Position numbers and translations under genes: made by a program | The notes under the pieces: generated by a model | Seen by the model: the letters and a program-made list of their open reading frames with translations, nothing else | What the model was told of the DNA's origin: nothing | The model's database searches: none | Part shown: one piece after another, positions 56,704 through 64,000 of the stretch | Position numbering within the stretch: position 1 is the stretch's first letter | Layout: every line of letters starts with the position of its first letter | NCBI GenBank assembly: GCA_019614645.1 | Contig: JABWDB010000004.1 | Coordinates: forward strand, 6,262,001 to 6,326,000 | DNA length: 64,000 nucleotides | Direction: 5' to 3' | Source of the DNA: Stratiolaelaps scimitus | Taxonomy: Eukaryota > Arthropoda > Arachnida > Mesostigmata > Laelapidae

Positions 56704-57945
56704 TTACGCCCCGGTGTGTTTGGTGATCTCCCTCAGCAAGGCCTCATTAGTCTGCCGGCCCATGAGTATCCGAACTATGGCAGCACAGCTTTTCAGTGGC
56801 AGCATTGTCACTGGGCCGTTGGCCATATTGTTACGGATCAAAAACACCTTCGTGGTTTCGTCTTCCAACATCCTGAAGTAGGTTGGCTTCAGATAGACTC
56901 GGTGGAGGTCTTCGATCACCGTGTCGGTCGTGCGGCCGGCGAGTTTAGCGATGCAGCCGGTGGGGACGAATTTCTCATTGTCGCACGTGACGATACATAG
57001 GGTCTGACCTCCAGAAAGCATTTTCAAATCGGCAGTGACCGACTGTCTCATCCCACCGGTAGCTCCGGCAGCTCTGCCAGCATTCGGTCTGGTATCAGCA
57101 GGACGATTCTGGGTATTTCGCCAGCTTTTGCCTTCGCGAGACTGCTGCCGCAGCTGCGGGTACATTTGCTGTTGAGGCCTGCTACTTCCACCGTGTCCTG
57201 CCTGAGGAGATTGCCCTTTGTCGTTCGAGTTTTTGTTTTTGTTGTTGTTGTTGTTGTTGTTGTTATTCTGAGCGCTACTCAGTTCGAAATTTGATGAGCC
57301 GAAATTTGAGGTTCTTCCGCCACTCAGAGAACTTTGAGACATAGACAGACGATAGGCGCCCGCCCTCTGCAGGCCGATGGTGCCCTGAGGGACAGCGGAT
57401 AGTTTTACGGTGTTTCCATTCCTCTCCAGGCGGAAGATGTGCGGTAGTCTGGCAAAGAATTGTTCGTCGCTCATCCCATGGGTGTACAGAGGTCGTGGAC
57501 TTGTCTGATTAAAGTACGTTCGAAATTGGTCAAAGGTCACACTGCCTCTTGCTTTCATGGTGCACTCTTGAATTTTATGTATGAGTACGCCTTGAAAATC
57601 CGTCGGAATTGATCGTTCCTGCTCGAGGTTTGTGTCACTGTCGCTGCTCAGCTGGGTCCGCACGCCGACCTTTGGCTTGACATCTTTAACCGGATAAAGT
57701 TTTAGTATATTACCGTCAATTCGGACCTCGCAGATGTCGCTCAGTCCACGAAAGAATTTCTCTCGACCGAAGCCCTTGTAGTCCAACGCCTTGTGACTTT
57801 CTTTATTGAAAGCATCTTCGAACTCCTTAAACGTCAGGCCTTCTCGCCCGATTTTGTTGATGAACATTTTGAGGTACCTCACGAAGCTCGGCGACAGTTC
57901 GTTGTGCACCTGATCGAACAGGCTATCTGCCTGGCTAGATTGACT
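56704..57945 (-). CDS. LOTUS gene D exon 3
   Basis: 1,242 nt, acceptor tttcag, 413 codons and stop; begins SQSSQADSLFDQVHNELSPS. Holds LOTUS2, LOTUS3, the N/Q-rich linker and the C-terminal domain. A (TTG)n run on the + strand near 57.24 kb encodes the poly-Asn. Confidence 0.93.
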   Translation of the reverse strand, partial: SQSSQADSLFDQVHNELSPSFVRYLKMFINKIGREGLTFKEFEDAFNKESHKALDYKGFGREKFFRGLSDICEVRIDGNILKLYPVKDVKPKVGVRTQLSSDSDTNLEQERSIPTDFQGVLIHKIQECTMKARGSVTFDQFRTYFNQTSPRPLYTHGMSDEQFFARLPHIFRLERNGNTVKLSAVPQGTIGLQRAGAYRLSMSQSSLSGGRTSNFGSSNFELSSAQNNNNNNNNNKNKNSNDKGQSPQAGHGGSSRPQQQMYPQLRQQSREGKSWRNTQNRPADTRPNAGRAAGATGGMRQSVTADLKMLSGGQTLCIVTCDNEKFVPTGCIAKLAGRTTDTVIEDLHRVYLKPTYFRMLEDETTKVFLIRNNMANGPVTMLPLKSCAAIVRILMGRQTNEALLREITKHTGA

Positions 57946-59615
57946 CTGAAATCATTGGTTGGGTTCCTGTTAATTTGTCATCTACACAGGCAGGCGGAAT
58001 AACACAGAATTCATCTAATCGGCATTGTCTGCATCGAAACCACCGTTTACATTCAAAATATGCGATTGTATTTCATGCGATTTACAAAGCGGTGATTATC
58101 ATCGTCGTCACAATCGTTCCTGTTTCTTGTTCGGGTACGTCTTGTAGTTAATCACACAGTTATTGGCCGTTATTGTTGTTCGCGAAACCGTTGTATCTGT
58201 AGCTTAGGTCTACCTACCCATAGTTCTAGTGAAAAAACTAGCTGGGAGGTATGGAGGGAAACTTAAGAGAGGCTGCTATGCAGAGGATTTCAGCTTACGT
58301 TTCCTGTGCGCGTTGTTCGGACACATACGTTCGGGCGGTTCGAATGTTTTTGTTTTTTTTAATGCCAGTGGATAAATACATAAAATGGTTATCTCTGTTT
58401 CCGTAGAATGTACAGCGCGTATCATGCAAACTGATCAGGCGGGACATGACACCCTGCTCATATCTTAGACTATCGAAGATCAAAATCCACGCCATCTCTG
58501 TCCGCCTAGGAGCACTCTTGTGTATAATTGTGTTCAATAATCTGCTCCTAGATATAAGCTGCCCAAAGGCAGTCGTACTGTACTACGATACTCACTGCTG
58601 GAGCTGGGACGCTTTCTTGATACTTGGGCGGGTTCAATAAAACCTGCACCTCGGTACCGGTCTCGCTCTTCATCACGGTCAAGAAGCCACAGCGTTGTTC
58701 GAGTAGCTCCTGAAGACTTCCATTGCCGCAATCTCGATACGGGACCGGTTCACCAGCCGATTGACGGTACAAGTCGTCAACCTCCTAGATTGGATAAATC
58801 CAAATAAACAGCACACTGAAGCATGCGGGATGAAGAGGCAGCACATCTCTACCGAGGCAGCACATCTCCTCTGAATCTGGCATATCCACCTCATTAATGT
58901 ACAAGCCAAGCATAGCACGGACAAATAAGCAAACAAAAATCACAGCGGCAACCACAACAACAATTAATTATCGTTTAACATTATCGATCTCGTGAGGAGT
59001 GACTACCTTCAACGTGAACGTTGTCCTCTTGCTGGACTCGAGAAGTTCCTTGATTCGGGCGGCAACCATCGAAACCGTTGATGCCATATTCTTGCTGGCG
59101 TCTCCTGCGCTGTTGCCGGCCGATCTCGTGTTAGTGCTGCAGCGGCTACTGCTGCTTCCTCCGCTGCGGTTTGCTGTCCGAGCAACACTTTGGCTATGCG
59201 AACTGTCGTCGCTCGTATCAGGGTTATCTGTCTCGGGGTCGACAAATCGTTCGGGTGATGCCTGTTGTTGTTGGTGCTGTTGTGTTGCAAGCGGTGCCGG
59301 CTGCTGGATCTGTTGTTGCTGTTGTCCTTGTTCGTGTTGCTGTTGTTGTTGAGCGTGTCGATCAACGTGGCCCGCCTGCTTGACAGCCTGATATGGTTGT
59401 TGTTGTTGCTGCTGCTGCTGCTGCTGCTGTTGTTTTTGCTGCTTATTTGGTTCTTCAGCCTGTGCTGCAGGACGGTCCTGACACGGTTCTCGCTTAGGCT
59501 GAAATGACTTTTCGATCGGGTCTTTTGCTCCTGATTGCCCCCCAGGCCTGTCGTAACGAGGACTGCGAAATGTAGGATACAAGAGCAGTGAATGAGTGTG
59601 ATCAGATAGACCCAT
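56704..59615 (-). CDS. LOTUS gene D: triple-LOTUS protein with poly-Gln N-terminus and novel C-terminal domain
   Basis: Exons 59615-59007, 58784-58596, 57945-56704, all phase 0; 679 residues from the upstream Met. The N-terminal 176 residues are Gln-rich (runs of 12, 5 and more Q) and in frame with LOTUS1. If translation instead starts at ATG 59087 (MASTVSMVAARIKELLESSK), the exon matches the 28-residue first exon of A-C and the protein is 503 residues. LOTUS1 about 180-262; LOTUS2 about 285-351 (LTFKEFEDAFNKES, YKGFGREKFFRGLSDICEVR); LOTUS3 about 383-451 (VTFDQFRTYF, HGMSDEQFFARLPHIFRLER); a linker with ten Asn and Q/R/G-rich sequence; C-terminal domain about 569-677 (KFVPTGCIAKLAGRTTDTVI, MGRQTNEALL). 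The upstream start could also be an intron boundary, since a tttcgcag acceptor lies near 59.57 kb. Confidence 0.85.
58596..58784 (-). CDS. LOTUS gene D exon 2
   Basis: 189 nt, acceptor atctag, donor gtgagt. Encodes EVDDLYRQSAGEPVPYRDCG, GSLQELLEQRCGFLTVMKSE and EVQVLLNPPKYQES. Confidence 0.92.
59007..59615 (-). CDS. LOTUS gene D exon 1 (Gln-rich)
   Basis: 203 codons ending SSKRTTFTLK, donor gtagtc. CAA/CAG runs between about 59.26 and 59.45 kb encode poly-Gln in the LOTUS frame. Other frames are also open because of the repeat, so openness alone does not prove the extension is translated. Confidence 0.7.
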
Positions 59616-61086
59616 TCATGCTTAATACAACGGGTAGACAATGCTGGCCTGTGCAAGATCATTCAAGTAGTACTCATCGAATGCGACGCGCTAATTAAAA
59701 ATAGCCTGTTAGTAGTGCATAATGAATAAATAAACGCAAGTCCCAGGATTCATGATAATCGGGCCGTTATGAGGTGTGAATGTGTTTATATTTCGTAGCT
59801 ATATTCGTAAGATTATAAAATCTTCTAAATCCCTATAATAATAATAATTACTCCAATATATCCCGGAACGCTAATCAAATCATTATACTCGTATATATGT
59901 GCCGACGATGAATATGTTGTAAATAGCTCCAGGATTAACTGCAGTAAAGAGTGGTTGTGCACTCGTGCGTGAACAGTTTCCAAAGCAAAATCGACAATTT
60001 GCATCGCAACAGACGATGAATGATTTTAAGCAGCAACAGGCTCAATGATGTCGGCATCGAGAAAATTGATCTTTCTCTCTTTGTTTCCATCGCCCGGAGT
60101 CCGGACGCGACTTGCAACTTGAATTCCCATAGCGTATTCACTAAATCGAATTTGAATACTAAATGAAACTAAAAGCATTCGAAGCCATTGACGTTCACAT
60201 TTCTTTATACAATAAATCAAAAGCTTAAGGAGGATGAAATCGATGTTGTCCGGGATCAGTGGCCATTAAAGCTGTTCGCTTTCAAAACACTGCGTGTCAT
60301 CACGGGATCCCAGTTCGTTATCGCGGGGCTGGATATAGGGTTTGTGTCCTAACTATCATAGCCAGCGCCTTTCATATTGGATCTAAGAGCATAATCAAAC
60401 TCGACTCGAGCCTTTGAGCTATTCGATTGCACAGCTATTGTGCTCCGGACCGATGGAGCCTGGTGTATGGCTATTCTGCTGATTGTGCTTAGCGGCTGAT
60501 CAATGCGGATTATCGTTCAAAGCTAGATTATTACGAGGCGATATTAACAATTATTGGATTGTTACCTGGACGAGAGATTAAACAACAGGTGGTCGTTTCC
60601 AAATTCTCATAAAGTCAAGTAAGTAAGTACGGCGCGCCATTGCGTTCGACCGACGATCGTCAGCGAAGGCAACTCTTATTGGCAGGACCCGACTCGATGG
60701 GCTTGACATAGAGCGGGTCATGATTAGTAAGCGGTGTTGATGTCGCACACTTAAGGCAGGTACCGATAGTGATTCGACTGCGCCACTCAAGCGCCTTTAT
60801 CGCGACAAGGTAGCACAGTTCATACATTTGCGCTATGAATAGAATCCGATGATTGAGGCCGTCTAAAAGCATCTATTGCTACAAGTGCTTTGAATATAAT
60901 AAATATTTATAACTACTGGAACCGTTGCAGAATGGCGCACGCGAACCTGACGTGCTATGCGGGTAGCTCTACAACTAAATAAATATTCGGGTATGTGAAA
61001 TAGGACCACGTAAATTTCCCTGAGCTTTTTCAAATTTGAGCTGTTCGAGTCGTTTGAGTTTGTGACGTTGGAACGTCGAATGGCAT

Positions 61087-61115
61087 CTATATATACATAT
61101 ATATATATATATATA
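61087..61115. repeat. (AT)n microsatellite
   Basis: AT run with one ACA interruption. Confidence 0.9.
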
Positions 61116-61343
61116 GGCCCTCAAGCAAATGTATCTGTTATTCACACAAACTGCCTCGTACGCCAGCTTGCCAAAGATAAACAAACGAGCTAAAACAACA
61201 AATCCAACCTATGCCAATGGAAAAAGAACAACTTGCTGGCTGAAGCGGATAAAAGCAGTCCGATGACTGGAACGGATTCGTTCAAAGGTTCGCACAATAC
61301 ACAATTCGGCGTCAGTGAACCCGCTACAGGGATGGCAGCGCTG

Positions 61344-61367
61344 GCTTATATACGCTCGTATATAAGC
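61344..61367. repeat. Perfect 11-bp-arm near-palindrome
   Basis: Arms 61344-61354 (gcttatatacg) and 61357-61367 are exact complements with only 2 nt between. Confidence 0.85.
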
Positions 61368-61873
61368 AAATTCGCTGCTGACTTTAATCGATATATAACA
61401 ATATAATGGGTCTTTGCGTGAGTGAGCGAGTCTTTGATGATTTTTAACCTGCCACTTGCAAACGTGGTGCAACTTCGTTGACTACAGCGAAATCATAAAT
61501 GGTCGAAATCATCAACAGAACCCGACTAGCAAAAAACTCAACGGCCCTGTTGATTAATATTTGATAATTCGTCGTTTATACAAACGAACTCAGAGGAAAG
61601 CAACCGTTTACAAGAACGAGTATACGAATGATGCACGATGCCCGTTGCGGCCTGTGGAACTCGCCGCACGTTCAGTAACCTTTGTGACAGATGGTCATAA
61701 TTGCTATTATACAAACTGATGTAGTCTAATAATCTCAACATATAATTACCTGATAGTGACGATCACTCCACAAAAGCTATTTCACTTCATTGCATCTATC
61801 GAGCTCATTTGTCATCCACCCTGCAAATCGCGTTCACTCGAGTTGGCATTCGTACCATTTGCAGTAATGAATC

Positions 61874-61909
61874 TAACTGTAAGCTGTACACATATATTGC
61901 TTACAGTTA
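61874..61909. repeat. Perfect 11-bp-arm hairpin
   Basis: Arms 61874-61884 (taactgtaagc) and 61899-61909 are exact complements with a 14-nt loop. Confidence 0.85.
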
Positions 61910-64000
61910 AGGCCAGAGCCACATGCTGAATCGTTCAGGAGGTACAACTCCATAACGAACCTTGCCTGACTTTCAACTCTTCAGGTCTAGTGTTTGTTAC
62001 ATTCAGTAGACCGAAAAATACGTGTGAAACTGCTGACATATCAAAATGATAAAAGTAGAAATATAGGCGTTTTGTAGAGAACGAACAAAACTGCTCAATG
62101 AATCAGTGTCCCATATTTGCTCAATGCTATTACTCGAGCCACCCAGACATTATAGAATGTGTAGCAACCGTCTCATTTACACGGTACGGTCCTCAACAAA
62201 GGTACTAAGGCAGTGGTACTAAGGCAATGTTGTATTCATACAGTATTCGATAACCGTTTAACCATACCATATCCAGCTTTCAGATTAGCAACAGACCACG
62301 CACATTCACGTTATGACTATTTAAATAGACGGTGTGTATATTTTTGGACACCTTTAGTGTATGTATTATACATGCACGCTTAACAAATTAACGCTTAATA
62401 AATCATTGTTGTCCAACGTCTTGTGTTCGCCTTCAATCAGCAGTACACATGTATGCTCGTGCGAGCCAACGGACTACGATCGTCATTATTATTACTATCT
62501 GTTATCTATGATCAGCTGCTGTCAAGAAATTGACCTCGAGGGGCCTGGCAATGGACGGCTCTTCTCTGCCCCCATGAAGCCCTGGAACACTGGTCACTTG
62601 AACGCCACTCACTCGGCCCACTGCGGTTCGTAGTATCACCACTACAACTGCAACTGCTACCACTTTACTATGACCTCTACGTCTGCAACGATCCTGATCA
62701 CCAGCTAACTCAGGCAGCAGCAGGAGCAGCAGCGACTCGTCACAAACATACACGGAAATACGGTCGGAACGAGCGCGGTATCCAGTAAACAGAGTACTCG
62801 CAGAGCTAGTGTGAGAATCGTCGTTCTTGAACAGCTCCGCCGCCGCCGCCAGAATTAGTCACTCTCGATCTATCGCTCCGCAACACGCATCGGTCAATCT
62901 CTCTCTCTCTCTCAATCTCTCTCTATTTCGGGAGAGACCTCCCTTCTCTCCTATGGACGCGGGCCTAGCTTGCCTGCTAACGACGACCACTGCAGCAGCA
63001 GCGGCCGCTATCAACGCCCATGCTCTGACAATCATAGCAATTACCCGACGCGGCCGGCGACTGCCTACTAGAGGGAGAGAGCGCAGATGAGTGTCTTGTT
63101 ATTGAATATGTGACTCAGTGACGGCGTTTTAACGATAATGATCGTTAATTTTTAGCAGCTTTATTATGGCGCTATAATCGTGAAATACGTGCGTTTCAGT
63201 TACTTTTTGCACGACTTTGTCGTCGACGATCTCTGTCATTTATAAGCAACGGAGCGAATCATATAATAAAATAAACACCTCGTTAATTTTATAAAATCAT
63301 TTATTTAATAGTATTCAACTATTGTCTAAATATTGATACCTCTTCCATTTTTATCTTCACATCATTTGTAATTGATAATATTAATATATATTTACATTTA
63401 GATTTATTAGACATGCTAAAATGTTGGCTGGTTGGATACGTACTCTGCATATATATATATATATATATTTATATATATCATCGCTGGCGGCGTTTTGTAA
63501 AATATGCTCTCTGTATGCTATAAAGAGAGTTTAGTTTCTTTGTGATTCTAGTTCATATAATATATAATTTTATCTATCGTGTATTGTATAACAGGATACA
63601 CGGGAGCGCTATTTCATCAACTCCCCCTGGACATTTAAAAGAGATACCGTTGTAGCTATGATAGGCTGGATCACCTCCACTTCTCATAGACACGAGTATA
63701 AGCCAGAATTAAGCGAATGCTGATGATGATGATGCGAGAACGTGAGAAACTCGTTAGCTGGTGTGTGGCACTCCTGCACTTTGAATATCTGGTTTAATAC
63801 GCTGACGGACGTTCCCGGGGAGCCTCGCAGCGAATGGATTTATATTTGCCATGTTATCTATATATTGTATGGTGCATCCTCACATGAGCTGCACAATGCC
63901 TGGAGAGTGGTACAGTTGGTATCCCTCTAGAAGCGGTGTCATTGGTTACATCCTATTCGCCGACTGTCGGCAGGACGACGCTGTGCGGTCTCAAATGGCT

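Larger units (their letters stand above)
59616..64000. other. Right flank; no supported gene
   Basis: 4.4 kb. Two perfect hairpins (61344 and 61874), (AT)n at 61087-61115 and near 63.45 kb, and a GC-richer, (CT)n-containing patch at 62.5-63.1 kb that could be a promoter or 5' UTR of a gene to the right. Nothing coding was recognised on either strand. Confidence 0.5.

Noticed and set aside
56704..57040. C-terminal domain as a Tudor domain, making these TDRD5/7 orthologs
   Set aside because: The segment lacks the Tudor aromatic-cage pattern and the residues expected of a Tudor/SNase core; LOTUS homology alone does not require Tudor.
59009..59662. Ser/Asn-rich 217-codon frame overlapping D exon 1
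   Set aside because: It is the shadow frame of the CAG/CAA repeats; only the poly-Gln frame joins LOTUS1 in phase.
62827..63090. Ala/Arg-rich + strand ORF as a new gene
   Set aside because: Low-complexity, GC-rich and (CT)n context looks like UTR or promoter sequence; no domain or splice evidence.

Overview
This is a eukaryotic window, most likely from an arthropod. Genes are split by GT-AG introns, and much of the spacer is (AT)n and (TTG)n microsatellite, SINE and LINE debris. A chelicerate such as a mite is my guess from the overall style; nothing in the sequence proves it.

Left third (1-24.5 kb): two conserved host genes lie tail to tail. The + strand carries an alpha/beta-class syntrophin. 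Eight exons from 7,544 to 19,379 encode the PDZ domain, the second half of the split PH1 domain, PH2 and the syntrophin-unique C-terminus; the N-terminal exon(s) were not found. The - strand carries a complete seven-exon FMN-dependent 2-hydroxyacid (glycolate-type) oxidase of 377 residues, 24,455 to 21,229. All expected FMN and active-site residues are present except the usual substrate-pocket Trp. Both gene models were checked for splice phase at every junction.

Middle (24.5-30 kb): intergenic sequence with a LINE reverse-transcriptase remnant, tRNA-like SINE copies and a long perfect hairpin.

Right half (30-60 kb): a tandem, same-strand (-) array of four paralogous LOTUS (OST-HTH) genes, called A, B, C and D here. 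A, B and D share one layout: three LOTUS domains, a conserved GLARQ-like motif, a low-complexity linker that differs completely between paralogs, and a conserved C-terminal domain of about 105 residues that I do not recognise. No Tudor domain or RNase-like domain is present. All copies keep phase-0 introns; coding exon 1 is 84 nt in A, B and C, and exon 2 is 189 nt in A, B and D. C is reduced to exons 1 and 2 with an early stop and would encode an 80-residue single-LOTUS protein. D adds a poly-Gln N-terminal region and a poly-Asn linker. Two diverged direct repeats (44.0-45.5 and 53.0-54.0 kb), each 5' of a LOTUS gene (B and C), suggest the array grew by segmental duplication. Between B and C, on the opposite strand, sits an unrelated intronless 471-codon orphan ORF.

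LOTUS domains are known from Oskar, TDRD5/TDRD7 and MARF1/Limkain b1, where they bind Vasa-type helicases or RNA in germ granules or oocytes. A lineage-specific cluster of triple-LOTUS proteins with a new C-terminal domain is the best candidate here for an undescribed system; a germline RNA role is inference. The last 4 kb (60-64 kb) has no gene I can support.
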